Notes under the pieces: model-generated
What the model saw: the letters and a program-made list of their open reading frames with translations, nothing else
The model's database searches: none
Told to the model about the DNA's origin: nothing
Part shown: positions 11,925 through 26,500 of the stretch, in pieces
Numbering within the stretch: position 1 is the first letter of the stretch
Layout of the letters: every line of letters begins with the position of its first letter
Origin: Macrobrachium rosenbergii
Taxonomy: Eukaryota > Arthropoda > Malacostraca > Decapoda > Palaemonidae
Assembly: GCF_040412425.1 (NCBI RefSeq)
Contig: NC_089763.1
Location: forward strand, 53,398,587-53,462,586
DNA length: 64,000 nucleotides
Direction of reading: 5' to 3'
Translations under genes and position numbers: made by a program

Positions 11925-14200
11925 AGTTTGCTCTTCATGTCATGCTAAATTTTGTAATTTAGAGAATACATGTGAGGAATGTATGCAGCTAACAACGGAT
12001 GAATGGTCAGCCTTAGAGAAATATCTACGAAAGTTAGAAAGGACAGAGTTAGGAAAGCTTCGAGAGGTCATCATCTGCTAAGTCTGTAGGGCAGGTAATT
12101 CAATCTGTTAACCCCTCTCTGCTAACTCTCCTTTGTCCGACCCTGTTGATCCCCAGCCCTATCACCTGTCAGAGTTAAAAGTCCAGATGGACACTAAATT
12201 TTCAGCAGTGCTTTCCCTGTGTCCATCACAGACTGATGGTTATCCAAGCCATTGAAAAGTTGGCTCCTCAAGTGAAGTGTTAGTGGAGATGGTGTCTGTT
12301 CAGATGATCGTTCTCCCAGGTCTAGACCTCTGTCCACTCCCCTGGTTCAGGGAGAGGGCATGTCGTGGAAGGGAGGCAAGTGGGGCTTGCTCCCAGCAGT
12401 CGCCCCCACAAGTATTCCTGTTGTGCAATCCCAGAATGCTTCTCTCGCCATAGAAAAGGCTGCTGGGGATGTGTCTTCTAGTGGTGCTGATTCTTTGACT
12501 CCTCCTCGAGATTGGGCGCTACATTCTTCTCGCCCTCTCAAGAGGTCTTGATCTCTCCTGATGCGATTCCTAAGAAAAGATGTTGACGGATCATGCAAGC
12601 GGGCTGTAGCTTCTGGGAGGATCCTGAAGCTTTTCCTCCTCCTCTTCAGTGGATCCGCCCCTTCCTGGAAGGAACCTGGCATATCAGAGAGTTGCTAGTA
12701 ATAAGCGTGATTTCCTTCCAGGAGTGTCTACATCTCGTCCAGCTTCGCCGCAGACTCCTCCTCTACTACCGTGTCAACAAGATCCCGTTTTGTTAGCTCA
12801 AGTTCACGGACAAATTGACGGATCTTATTCAGTTCTTTTTGGTTTCGATGCTAAGAGAGCACCTTTGGGAGACACTTCCTTTGACATTGCCTGAAGTCTT
12901 AGTATGCAACCATCATGCACCAGTGAAAAAATCATCCATTATCATATTCTTCTCTGGCTCGGATTCGCCACGTTCTGTTGGCGGCGCCACTTCAGCTATA
13001 ATTGTATACCTGGCGGATTCATGTGAGCAAAACTTCAAGCAATGAGTTATTTTTTCCACATATTGGCATAAATTGCAATGATTTTGGTATTCCAACAAAT
13101 TGTCAAAACGTTCAAAACAGTTCCTGAAAATTGTCTCCTGTGTCTTCTGAAGAAGAGGAAGATGAAAAAAATGTTTTAAATGGAAGAGGACATTCAGAAA
13201 TCATTGAGAAATCTTCTGGTTATTGAAAAACTCAAGTTTTCGTGAATATTACTAGACTAGGACTCTTTTAAGCCTTCGACTCCGGCATTGACCAGATTGC
13301 GAGTTTAAGAGGACAATGCCTCGGATCCAGCTCCTTTTACACGCCTAGTATTGGCAATTTCGGCCAAAAGGCTATCAAAATTAATACCTGGCTCTCAGAC
13401 AACCAAGGCAAGTTATTTTTTGTCTTCCACCCTCCAGATTGGCTCATTGCGCACATTTTCATACTATAAAACTTTTCTGTTGGGTGTGTCTGCCTCGGCT
13501 CAAACTTCTCCAGTCAAAATGGATTCAAGAATTTCTGAGTCTTCAGTCAGCGAAGATCTTCTTCACGTGGTCGGAGTTGGATCATCTTCTCAAAAATATT
13601 TTAAATCGCTGTTGTGGAGACATCAGTTTCCTTGATTGGGTCAGTGGCGGCTCTGGCTAGGAAAGTCAAAGATTTTACTTTCGGATGCGTTTTTGGCCAT
13701 TTCACTTGAGAGTCAAAGTTGACTGCATAGACAAAATTTTGGTATGCGATAGTGCCTTTATAACCGGTATTACAAAAACTGAGTTCTGAAGCTACAACTC
13801 TGGTGCTCTTTTTGGCGAAGGAGTGTATCCACATGAAATCTGCTCTCCTCTTTGCCCCTTTGTAAACCACTTGTTCCCGAAGGATTAGTTAAAACAGTGC
13901 TGAAGCTCTCATGCAAAAAGCAACACAGGACCTTTTGGCTCAGTCAGCAAAGAAACCGAAGAAGGCTACTCCTGAAGCAACTTCGCCAAAACCCGGTGTT
14001 TTCAGACACTTCCAAGGCGTTCAAGGAAAAGTCTGCTTCTAGGCCCTTTCCAATTCCGTGGGAAAATGAAATAAATCTTGAATACCTTCAATATTCAACA
14101 GAAGAAATGATTGTTGTCCTCCACACAGCAGTAGGTGCCAGACTCCAGTCGTTCTTGGAGTCAAAGCCTGGCTAAAGGTTCAAGATCCTTGGACCTTACA
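11925..14200 (+). pseudogene. DIRS D ORF1 (gag-like)
   Basis: Near the start the sequence reads CSSCHAKFCNLENTCEEC, followed by a W-x2-LEKYLRKLERTE helix-like segment (11930-12060). This gives C-x2-C-x4-C-x5-C-x2-C, a spacing also found in the B and E families. Downstream is Ser/Pro-rich, heavily mutated sequence matching the general layout of E-type ORF1. No single open frame remains. Confidence 0.6.
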
Positions 14201-14479
14201 GGTGATTTATATGGGAAAATATTCCATCCCATTCCAACAAAAGCCCCGTTGTCGGACCTCAGTCATTTTTTGCGTACTCCAATGACTCTCAAGTTTTTCA
14301 TATATAAAGCACTACTAAGAAACAAGCCACTAATATAGACCCCATGCTCTCGGGTTTTAAACCGTCTCTTTTTAGTTTTGAAAGAATTTCTGAGGTTGGA
14401 GGCCAGTTCTACGCGTGGCGCATTGAGCGTTTTGTAAAAAAAACGAAATTTTCGATGGAAACGACATAAATGTTAAATC

Positions 14480-15300
14480 TCTTCAACCGAGAGACTGGAT
14501 GGTTGTTGAAAAATCCAGGAAATGATTGATGTTAATCCATCAGGAATCAAAGATTTTGAGGTTTTGTTTTCCAAGGCAAAGTATTCCAGTTCAGAGCTCT
14601 TTGTTTTGGACTGTCAACTGCACCTCAAGTGTTTACAAAGTTCTGTCATTTTGGCAAAATCTTCATTTATATGAAAAGGATGTCAATGTATCTGGATGAC
14701 TGGCTTATGGAAAGCACAACTCCAAAGCCAAATGTGTTTTATTCCTAATGAAATTGACATTATCTCTCATAAAAACTAGGTCTACTAGTCAATGCTCCGA
14801 TGTCCCTCTCACCATCACAACAGATAGTTTATTTGGGAGTGAGGATGGACTCTCTGGTTCTGGGCTTCTCCATCAAGATTTGAGTAGAGTCTTGTCTAAT
14901 CATAGACGACTTTCTACATCGCGAGGTTTGCTCAGCCAGACAGTGGATGAGCTTGCTGGGGACTTAGTCATGGAGGTTCAAAAACTGGGGAGACTCAAGA
15001 TGAGGCCTCTGCAGTTTTATCTACAAGAAATGGCCACATAAAACCCAGCCCTTCCTTTCTTTTCAAAGATCTCAGATCGGATCAAGAAGGAGCTGGTCTG
15101 GTGGAATTCAGAAAAGACTAGAGAGGAATTTCTCTTTATATTAAGAACAGACCTCACACTCTTGTCAGCAGATGATCAGGGGTGAAATGATACTTTAGAC
15201 AACAAGTCTGTTGGAGCCAGTGGCAGGAAGAACAGAAATGAACTGCCTTAAATGTGAAAGAACTGCATCTACATCTCCTTGATCTGCAATTTCAACAAAA
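14480..15300 (+). pseudogene. DIRS D reverse transcriptase and RNase H remnant
   Basis: FQFRALCFGLSTAPQVFTK is readable at about 14590-14645, and MYLDDWL at 14686-14706, with both catalytic aspartates intact. Further on, ATLDNKSVG-like and NVKELHLHLLDLQ segments fit the RNase H domain that follows RT in DIRS elements. Stops and frameshifts inactivate the copy. Confidence 0.7.
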
Positions 15301-15479
15301 GGTAAATCCAAAGGTAATTCTAGTTCAGTTGGACAATGACAGCTCTTGCTTATATAAAAAAAAGCAGGGGCACTCATTCCTTCTCCCTGTATCAGAAGAC
15401 CAAGGAACTTTTAGAGTGTGGAAGAAGGAGGTCTGCTTCGTTATTGACCAGGTTCATAAAGTATGAGGAATGTAACAGG

Positions 15480-16960
15480 CTAATCTCTTAAGATTGAAGA
15501 AACCAAGTCTTGCCCATGGAATGGACCTTACATCCATTTTGCAAACAGTTGTGGAATCTGTCTACTTGTTGGATTCACCTGTTCAACAGACAGAACAAAA
15601 CGCCACCCGTATATTGCTCCCCAGATCCGGACGACAAGGCACTTTGGGTGGATGCAATGACAATGATTGAACTTGCCTGGAACTTTAGCCTTTTCCACCT
15701 TTCAAAGATTATCAGGAAGGTTTTGGAAAGTGTTCAGGAACAACAACAACAGTAGTGGCCAAGATGACACTAATTGTTCCATTCTGGCCATCGAGGGATT
15801 TTTCCCAGATCTTCATCTGTTGACATTTTCCGAGGATCCTACCCCGTGTTTTGGGGGATCTACTCAGACAACCCCACTTCCTGAGTTCCATCAGAACTTG
15901 CCAAAATGCGCCTGCAGACTGTCGGCGACTCCTCAGGAAGAAACACTTTTTCAAAGCCTATTTTGCATAGCTTAAACACAAAAAAGTCTAAAAATGCTTA
16001 TACCAGGCAAGATGGAATCAGTTTAGAACTGGTGCAATCAGACATGGACTTTCGTCTTCTAAAAGCTCTCTAAATCAAATGAGGGCCAAATGTTCTTGCT
16101 ATCCCTTTATAAGGACAAAATATTGTCTTTGAGCACAATTAAAAGTTAGAAATCGAGAATGGAGAGTCGGTTAAGCACAGAGGTCTAGACATCTCGAACA
16201 ATCAGGATCTACCTTTACTTAAGTCTTTTAATACATGGAGCGAAAGTTCCTAAACAAATAGCATGGAATTTGGACATCGTTCTTAAATGGAGTTCAGATC
16301 AATTGCCAGTGGCAAATGTCTCGTTGAGAAACTTCACTAAAAAAACTATTTTCTAGCGTTTGTATTCTGTAACAGCCAGGAGGGTGAGTGAGGTTCATGC
16401 CTTGGACAAAACTTTGGTTTCGCTCAAGGAAAAGCTGTATGTTCTTCCTCTCTTAGGTTCTTGCCAAAGTTTGAACAGACCATGGCCTATCTTTCAGCAT
16501 TAAGAGCCTTTCAGATCTTGTGGGAGAAGGAGAACAAGAGATTGTTGTGCCCGGTGAGAGCCTTAAAGTTCTATATTCACCGAACAAAAATCAGGTGATC
16601 TTGGGGAGAACTTGTGGTGTTCTGTGACCCCGACAAGACCACTTTCCAAGAATGCTCTTGCTTTCTTCTTAAGAAGATTATTTCCTAGCCCATGTGAATT
16701 GTCAGGACTCAGACATTTAATTCTGATATGTGAGCACATGAGATAAGAGCTGTAGCTATATCTTTATTTCAGGCACAATCTCTCAATGCAAAATATTGTA
16801 TTCTACATTTTGTCAGAATTGAAGACAGATTTTGACAATGGCAGTACCTTAGGGCCTTTAGTGATTTACTGACACGGTGGTGGGTGAGGAGAAAGAGGGC
16901 AATCTATCCGACTAACATTTTCTCCTTGATGTTGGAAATATGGGTTTGGTTATATCGTCT
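15480..16960 (+). pseudogene. DIRS D tyrosine recombinase remnant
   Basis: CPVRALKFYIHRTK (about 16550-16590) is the conserved stretch of DIRS tyrosine recombinases upstream of the catalytic H-x-x-R. AHEIRAVAIS follows with H and R at 16737-16748, both kept. An in-frame TGA lies just before it, so the protein is broken. Confidence 0.72.
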
Positions 16961-17640
16961 GTATAACTATGTTTGATGGTTTAGGATTACCTACAATCTT
17001 TTTAATTTTGTGGTTGAAAGTTTTTAATTTTTAATTTTTAATATTATGGTGATAAAGGTGATCCCTCATTGTTAATTTGGTAACTCTCATAACAATAAGA
17101 ATGAAGACTGGCATTCTAAGTCTTGATCCGTCACGGCGTTGTAATCACATGAAAAACTAACAGATTATATCTGACACCCGGATCCTTTATATCCTGTCAA
17201 TACAATAAAGGATAAACAGACTACAGAGGCAGTAACTGTTGAGGCAGCAATCCTTCAAGGTAAAAACTAAAATTCATGTTTTGATTTCTAACAATTTGTA
17301 TGTGGCTGACATGGTCCTATTCACTAAAGGTGCCAATCAGCTATATGTAACTGTTTTTAAAACATCTATAAGTAAAAAAATATTATTATGATAAAATAAA
17401 ATTTTTAATCAGAATTAATCTGAAAAGTTTACTATTACTCCCGCAACACCTCCCCTCTCATGTCAAGTGGGCATTAAAACAAATTAAATCCAGAACATTG
17501 TTGGGATCAAGTTCCTTGTTACCTAGTAAAATTAAACTGGTAAGGGATCACCTAAGTGTTTATAAGAAAATCGAGTTAATAAATGAAAATTAAATAAACA
17601 TGCTATATTAAATTACCAGGTAAATATAAGTAAAACCTTA

Positions 17641-19095
<1,455 letters not shown>

Positions 19096-19364
19096 GTTTA
19101 TTGGATTGGTAGCTTTGGCAACCTGCGATTCTATCCTACATTGCAAAGCCCCCACTAAAGTAGAGACAACCCTTGGCTCTACTGCCATGCCACTACAGTT
19201 CGAGAGGAGCTCCGACCAGAGTACCTGCTGTAGCTCCCTCACCAGGTAGGGTTACAACAAGTGTTTCACAATGCTAACTAACTTTTCTCTTTCAAATTCT
19301 CTTCCATCTGTGAGGGTTTTTGGGTAGTATATGTCCATGATCCCACCTCCTATCAATGTGGGAT
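19096..19364. other. Gene-free interval
   Basis: A moderately GC-rich block (19110-19255) with short inverted motifs around CCATGCCACTACAG looks like a dispersed repeat, but I cannot assign a family. Confidence 0.35.
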
Positions 19365-19685
19365 TCAGCTATGTAATTATTTGGTAAGTTACTTACATAA
19401 AAATGACATTTTTATAATAAAATAGTTTTATTATACTTACCAAATAATTACATAATCGGAGCCCTCCCTCCTCCCCTCTCAGTGGACAGGGCATAAAGGA
19501 ATTGATCTCTTTAGCTGCGTTGTACCTATTCTTCCTCAAAAGTGGGTGGGGCAACCACCTACACCCAAAACAAAAGAGCACTACTGCAATGTTTAAATTT
19601 TGAGCTGCCATGTAAATTAGAAACTAATAGATATGTAATTATTTGGTAAGTATATAGAAAACTTATAGTATAAAAATGCCACTGT
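19365..19685 (+). repeat. Right end of an E-type DIRS (ICR, ITR, extension)
   Basis: TATGTAATTATTTGGTAAGT (about 19371-19390) is complementary to an E left end. It is fused to a stretch complementary to the outer right extension (19391-19434). An inverted terminal repeat bounded by the core (19435-19454 and 19632-19651) and the extension at 19652-19685 complete the structure. No coding region remains. Confidence 0.7.
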
Positions 19686-20404
19686 ACTTGAAAAAATTGT
19701 GATTTTAGAAGGGCTAAGAATTACTATCATGATGTCCTAGTTTTGGCTGGGATCAAAATAGAGAGTTAACCAGGCTTCTGATAAATGCCACCACCTTATG
19801 GGATGCCAAATCAGAAGGAACATTACACTATAAAACAAATAGTAACTGAAAGAAATGTTAGCCAAAGAAGTATTGGAACTTCCAAAACTACTGCTTACTG
19901 AAATATGGTAGATTGGGTACAAGACAGCATAGTGGAAGAGAAAATACAACAAAGTTGAATACCTTTTTTTATGAAAAGGCATGTCATTTAGATAGTCGTT
20001 TGAAATGGTTTCTTGATGTACAGGTAATTCAAACCTTGTGAAAGGCTGAGAAAATAAGCATTTTTGTCATTTTGATGATTGGGGGTTGGCTTTAGGATGA
20101 TAATTTACAAAAGGGAACATACATTACATGTGGTGTAGGCCAAGAAATCCAAGACATTTTAGGATGCAGGGCTAATGATTCCATTTTGTTGGTGTTGTGG
20201 ATGTAGAGTGCTGTGTTTTAAGATAGTTAACTTTTTCATGAATTTAGGTCTCATTGCTTTTACCCCTAAGAAAGTTGAAGTTCCAGTTGAATGCCCCATT
20301 ATTGAATATAATAATGTTTTATAGAAAGCATTATCATATAATGGTGACCAAGTTTTTGGTTTGGAAGATCTGTTTGACTAATTTCTTTTTATATGTATTT
20401 TCAG
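19686..20404. other. Intronic/upstream sequence before MFSD3 start exon
   Basis: No repeat or coding domain is recognised. A polypyrimidine tract and TTTTCAG close the interval at 20404. Confidence 0.5.
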
Positions 20405-20553
20405 CTTTGCTATATGGCTGACCACGGTTCATCAAAAGATATTGTGTCTCTTGCTTACATAGGATGGTTGTACTTAGTTCAGGGGATTCCATATGGTCTC
20501 CAGGACAAATTTATTCCAGTACAGTTGAGGTCAAAGGGCCTCTCTTATTCAAG
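20405..20553 (+). CDS. MFSD3: MFSD3 first coding exon
   Basis: The exon is preceded by a pyrimidine-rich tract and TTTTCAG (acceptor AG at 20403-20404), so it is probably not the first exon of the transcript; 5' UTR exon(s) should lie upstream. The start ATG is at 20414, nine bases into the exon. It encodes 46 residues plus two bases: a short hydrophilic head (MADHGSSKD), then TM1 with YLVQGIPYGLQ. The donor is TCAAG/GTAAAA at 20553/20554. Confidence 0.9.
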
Positions 20554-23500
20554 GTAAAATATTTTGTTCATGCTGAGTAGAAACTCATTTTACAACACTG
20601 TACAGTTCATGGTCAAGGTTATGATAAACCAGTGAAAATTATTACTACTGTAGATGGTTAGTGGACTGATACCAGTTGAAAGGCCTGATGTGCTTTGTTG
20701 CCATTAGCCTGTGTTGGGAACTTCTTGCTTTCTTTGGCTTCATGTTCAAGTGTCCTATATAATAATTTTCATATAATTAACTTACCAAGTAATTACATAG
20801 CTATAGTTTCTAACTCATGCATCAGCCTTTATTTAAAAAATCGCAGTAGCACCTTGATAGTTTAGTGTAGATGACAAGCCCTGCCCACTAACAGGAGTAC
20901 TGAGAACAACTTAGCAGAAAACTTCATTCTGTTTCTCCCGGCTCTGGAGTTACATCGGAGGTTTGCTACAGCTTTTGTTTACTGATTTTCGGTTGTATGG
21001 CTGGATTTCGGTAAAGTATTCTCTCTTATTTGAGTAGCCTTCAAGCTTTAATAGCTTTCGGGATAATTTTTACTAGTTCTTTGGTTATTAGTTCACCTAG
21101 TTTCACTATTGTAGCAAAAAGTTGCAAACCAGGTTAATCAAATCTTCATATGCTTCTCATATAATTTGCAGTAAATGTAGTGGGCAGAAATATAGTAGGG
21201 AGAAAATTTGTGTTAAATGTAATGATTAGCAAGAGTAGAAGGTAATTAATCTCAGCTGGACAAGTCAGAGAGGGATAGAAAAAGGAAACCAGCCTCTAGA
21301 GCCTAGAAACGAGCTTCCTTAGCCTAGTATTCTACTGTAGCCTAGGTTAGAAGATACCTCTGCTATTCCTTCATCCCCTCTTCCTAATTTTTCTCCTGCT
21401 ACTAGCCCTCCTACTTTTAATCCATCTACTCCCGTGCCTGGCTCCTTTGCTTCCGAATCCGATGCCATTGCCAGTCTAGAGTCTAGGTTTCGCAGAAAAT
21501 TATCCTACTAGTGAATACAGTGGCAGATTTAGGTGCGTCACTGAATGCGTTTACAAGAAAAAATAATCAGACGGCGCCACCTCCCGCAAAGTGACAAGTG
21601 ATAGTGTTGTACAAGTGGAGGAGGTGACTGCTCGTCCTGTCAGTTCTCCTAGACCAAGGTCACTGTCCTGCTCCCCTGAACCTGGGAGAAGACACATCGA
21701 AAGTCCAATGGAGGCCGAGGGGGTTGGCCCACAGGTAGTTGCCCCCTCAGTTGAACCTGTTGCATGTTCCCAGGTATCGGCAGACAGCCACTGAGAAGGC
21801 GTCTTGACAGGAGAAGGTGCTATGCAAGTGGAGGAGTGGCTTCTCGTCCCTCGGTTCTCCTAGACGAAGGTCTCTGTCCTGCTCCCCTAAACCTGGGAGA
21901 AGACATGCCGGAAGTCCAAGGGAGGCTGATGGGGTTTGCCTACTGGTTGCTGCCCCCTCAGCCACCTGTTGGACGAATATCCCAGGTTTCAACAGACAGC
22001 TGCTGGAAAGGCATCTTGGATGTGCACCAGTTGTCATTTGACTCTCAAGACTCCAACCCAGTCTTGGAAGCGCTGCAAGCCCTTTCTAGATTTGTCCCGT
22101 CCTTTGAAGAGGCACATGGGTGATGCTGGCCGCTCTCCCCCGCTGCCCAGTAAGCGGTTTATGGAGCCGGGCGCAGTCCTCAACCTTCCTGCAGCTCATG
22201 GGACAGTCCAGAGTATTTCTGTTGGGCGCCAGTATTTGGCTCCCAAGCGCCCAACGATCCCTCTCAGGTGCTCGTTGTCTTCATTCAAGCATCCATCTCC
22301 TCACGAGCGCCTGACGCCAGCTTCTGAGGGTCCGCTGCAGTTTTCCAAGTCCCTGGCACCAGCTCCCGAGCGCTCGGCGCCAGTTGCCAAGAGCCCAGCA
22401 CCAACTCCTGAGTGCCCTGTGCCAGCTCTTAAGTGCCCTGTGCCAACTCTTCAGTATCAACATACTGCTCAGGGTGCCAAGTGCCCGTTTCCAACTGCGG
22501 AACCCCTAGCCTGTGCAGCTCTCCTTCAGTATTTACGGGCGAGGTTTCCACTCCTTTTTCGACTCCAGCCACCCCCTGGTCTCGCCTACCTCAACCTTCC
22601 TGATCAGGAACCATCCAAATAACAGACCTAGGTTCTCCACAATGGTGCTTTCCTCATCTTCTAAGAAGGCACTCAGTGAGATTGCAGTTTGGTTTTCTGC
22701 TAAGAGGGAGCAAGGTAAGGCTTCCCTCATCTTCCCCCCTCGCGCTTAATCCATAGAAGATTTCTTTCTTGCACCACTGGCGCCCCGCTACCCTGGTGCC
22801 AGCTACATCCTGGGAGTGCCCAGTGCCTGACGCCAGTTCCCTATTGTCTGGTGCCAATTCTCTCTTGCTACTAGCCTTCTTATTTTGTATTCACTTGCTC
22901 CCGCGCCTGGCTCCCTCTCTTTCTTCCCATGCCATTGCCAGTCTTGTGTCCAAGTTAATATGAGTTAACCTTGTAATAGTGAAGTGTTGTGCAGTGGAGG
23001 AGGTGCCTACTCATCCCCCGATGCTCCTAGACAAAGGTCCCTATCCAGCTCCCCCACACCGGGGAGAAGACATACCGGAGGTCCAAGGCAAGTCGGGGGG
23101 ATTACTCATGGGTAGTTGCCCCCTCAGTTGAGCCTGTTGTCCAGTCGCAGGTATCAACAGACAGCCACTGGAAAAGCATCTTATTGGATGTGTGGTGTAG
23201 GAGGTAGCTATCCAGCCCCTCGGATCTCCTAAACCCAGTCCCTGTCCCACTTCCCTGCACCGGGGAGAAGACATACTGAAGTCCATGAGAGTCCGAGGGG
23301 GTTTGTCCCCGGGTAGTTGCCTCCTCAGCTGAGCCTGTTTTCCGCAGGTGTTTACGGACAGCCATTGGAAAGGTGTCCATAAGGATGTGTTTAGTGAAGT
23401 GTTGTCCCCTGATGCTCCTAGACAAAGGGCCCTATCCCACTCCTCCGCACTGGGGAGAAGACATACCAGAGGTCGAAGGGAAGTTGGGGGGATTATTCGC

Positions 23501-26500
23501 GGGTAGTCGCCCCTTCAGTCGAGCCTGTTGTCCAGTCCCAGGTATCAACAGACAGCCACTGGAAAGGAATCTTATTGAATGTTTGGTGTAGGAGGTGGCT
23601 ATCCAGCCCCTCGGATTTCCTAAACCCAGTCCCTCTCCCACTCCCCTGCACCGGGGAAAAGACATACTGAAGTCCATGAAAGTCTGAATGGGTTTGCCCC
23701 CGGGTAGTTGCCTCCTCGGTTGAGCCTGTTGTCCACCGGTGTTAAGGGACAGTCATTGGAAAGGCGTCCATAAGGGTGTGTTTTCATTGTAGAAGCGCCA
23801 TTGGCGTGTTTTCTAGTGATTCTCGGCCACTGAAAAGACTCGTTTCAGCTGCTGAGTATCCGAGCATTCAGTGGGATCCGAGTGCCCAGTGTCTAGGTGT
23901 CCAGTGTCCAAGTTTCCAACTGTGTCTGAGTGTCCACCTGTGTTCGCTCGTCCACCTGCACTTTGTCGCCAGCTGTCAGGCATCTGGTGCTACCTCTTCA
24001 GTACCAGGCTATATAACCTGGTCACAAGTGTTTTGTCTCCAGTCTGTTTTCCACCTTCACCTTATATATAGCTCAAGAAGAGCTGACACTACTTTCTTTT
24101 TGTATCAATTAGCATCTCAGAGTCCTGTCTTTTGCAGACAGGGACTGTTTTGTCCAGAAGTTTTGAGCTTGTTGTAGGAACCTCCCTTCTCTGGCATTTT
24201 CTTCGTCCTTCTAGGAGTCTGTCAGGGAGTTGGAAGTTTGTTTTTCTTTGTTTAGGGAGCAAGTCTAATGCATTTTGTCTTTCCTCCCTCTGGTGCTACG
24301 AGAGAACTTAGACCTGCATGTCCAAGATTGCATCAAGATTTCAAAGTAAGGTCTTTCCTGTCAGACAACAGGAGCTTTGACTAGAAGATAGAGGACTCTC
24401 TAGCATTTTTTGAGAGGCATCTAGTAATATTCAATCATGTACCTTCATTTTGCAACAAATTGGAAGTCTCTAGCACAATATTTCGATTTATGGTGAATTT
24501 TTGAAAAAACTTTTCCCTTATGTCCGCGTGCGGTAATTCGGCCGAACATCTCGGAAATTCTTTCGTCACTTTGTCGTAATGTTTGCACCGTTTTATATTA
24601 GTCATTACATAAAGTTTTATATATGAAAATGTGTGCAATTTCATGTAGAATACAACAGAAAATAACTTCTGGTTGTAGCTTTTATCAATTTTGAAGTATT
24701 TTCATATAAATCACAATAAGTTCCAAAATTTCAACCTTTGGTCAACTTTAACTCGACCGAAATGGTAGAAAAATGCAATTGTAAGCTAAACCTCTTACAT
24801 TCTAGTAATATTCAATCATTTACCTTCATTTTGCAACACATTGGAAGTCTCTAGCACAATATTTCGATTTATGGTGAATTTTGAAAAAAAAACTTTTTCC
24901 TAACGTACGCGCGCGGTAACTCTGCCGAACATCTCAGAAATTCTTTCGTCACTTTGTCGTAAAGTTTGCACCGTTTTATATTAGTCGTTACATAAAGTTT
25001 TATGTATGAAAATGTGTGAAATTTCATGTAGAATACAACAGAAAATAACTCATGGTTGTAGCTTTTATCAGTTTTGAAATATTTTCATATAAATCACGAT
25101 AAGTACCAAAATTTCAACCTTCGGTCAACTTTAACTCAACCGAAATGGTAAGAAAAACACAATTGTAAGCTAAAACTCTTACATTATAGTAATATTCAAT
25201 CATTTACCTTCATTTTGCAACAAATTGGAAGTCTCTAGCACAATATTTCCATTTATGGTGAATTTTTTAAAAAACTTTTTTTTCCTTACGTCTGTAAATG
25301 CAGTAACTCGGCCAACATCTCAGAAATTCTTTTCGTCACTTTGTCGTAATGTTTGCACCGTTTTATATTAGTCGTTACATAAAGTTTTATATATGAAAAT
25401 GTGTGTAATTTCATGTAGAATACAACAAAAAATAACTCATGGTTGTAGCTTCTATCAGTTTTGAAATATTTTCATATAAATCACAATTTGCCAAAATTTC
25501 AACCTTCGGTCAACTTTGACTCGACTGAAATGTTCGAAAAACACAATTGTAAGCTAAAACTTACATTCTAGTAATATTCAATAATTTTCCTTAATTTTGC
25601 AGCAAATTGGAAATCTCTAGCACAATATTTCGATTTATGGTGAATTTTTGAAAAAAACTTTTTCCTTACGTCCGCGTGGTAACTCTGCCAAACATCTCAG
25701 AAATTCTTTCGTCACTTTGTCGTAATGTTTGCACCGTTTTATATTATATATGGCAGTCCAATTTATAGTCTGCTAATGAGACTATTCTCAAAATGCTAGA
25801 TCCAGTACATCATCTTGGGATTTTTATGCGGAGCATTCAAATCATCACCAGTCAATCCTTGATTGTAGAAAGTGGAGAAATGCCACTATCTTATAAATTC
25901 AAAATAACAACGATGTTCAGAGGTTTAAATATTATAAATAGTCCAGCAAAAACCAAAGATTTATTTAAAAAACCAGATTGTTTCTGGAATACAAAAATTA
26001 CCCATCCTTCCCTATTAGAGCTAATAGATTATTTATTAACAATGATCTTTATAATATTAAATTTTACAATTTTAACAAAATAATACCTCCATGGATGATG
26101 AGTGCTCCCCAAATATGTAACAAACTATGTACAATACCAGTTAATAAATTGAATAATCCACTTACTATGAAACTATATGCTCTGGAACATATCAAGGTAC
26201 ACAGTAATAATCATTTATATACTGATGGTTCCAAAGATGATGTGGGAGTTGGACTCGATGTTTACGGAAACAATATAAAGAGCCAAGCCTCTTTACATAA
26301 CAAAGCATCAGTGTTCACTGCTGAATTACTAGCAATAAAAACAGCATTAACAACTATATATGAAAACCAGTTTAATGAAGTAACCATCTTTAGCGATTCA
26401 CTAAGTTCAATAAATGCAATAAACTCTTATACTCCAAAAAATAAAATTGTAAATGAAATTAGACATACATTACATGAAATGAAAATGCAAAAGATATCTG

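Larger units (their letters stand above)
11554..17640 (+). mobile_element. DIRS-type retrotransposon D, near full length, decayed
   Basis: The left end has the terminal core ACTTACCTGGTAGTTACATA (11554-11573). A terminal block at 11617-11690 (AACACCTAGGTGATCCCT, AGGTAACAAGGAACT, CCCAACAATGTTC) returns inverted at 17490-17565. Inside, in order, are ORF1 with a Cys signature (11925-12075), RT with an intact YLDDW box (14689-14703), an RNase H remnant (about 15130-15300) and a recombinase remnant with AHEIRAVAIS (16734-16763). Stops break every frame. All parts of a DIRS are recognisable in the canonical order. Confidence 0.82.
21120..24420 (+). pseudogene. DIRS E1 ORF1 (gag-like)
   Basis: The head reads CSKCSGQKYSREKICVKC (about 21165-21225): the shared five-Cys signature with the third Cys replaced by Tyr. 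Downstream is a Pro/Ser-rich region with APECPVPALKCPVP-type repeats (22310-22460) and an SSKKALSEIAVWFSAKREQGKA segment. That segment is also seen in E3 at 38810-38870 as SSKKALREVHERLASKREQGKA. Many stops are present. Confidence 0.6.

Noticed and set aside
24421..25747. Possible CRISPR-like array
   Set aside because: Repeats of 382 bp are contiguous with no unique spacers, in a eukaryotic context. It is a satellite-like tandem array.
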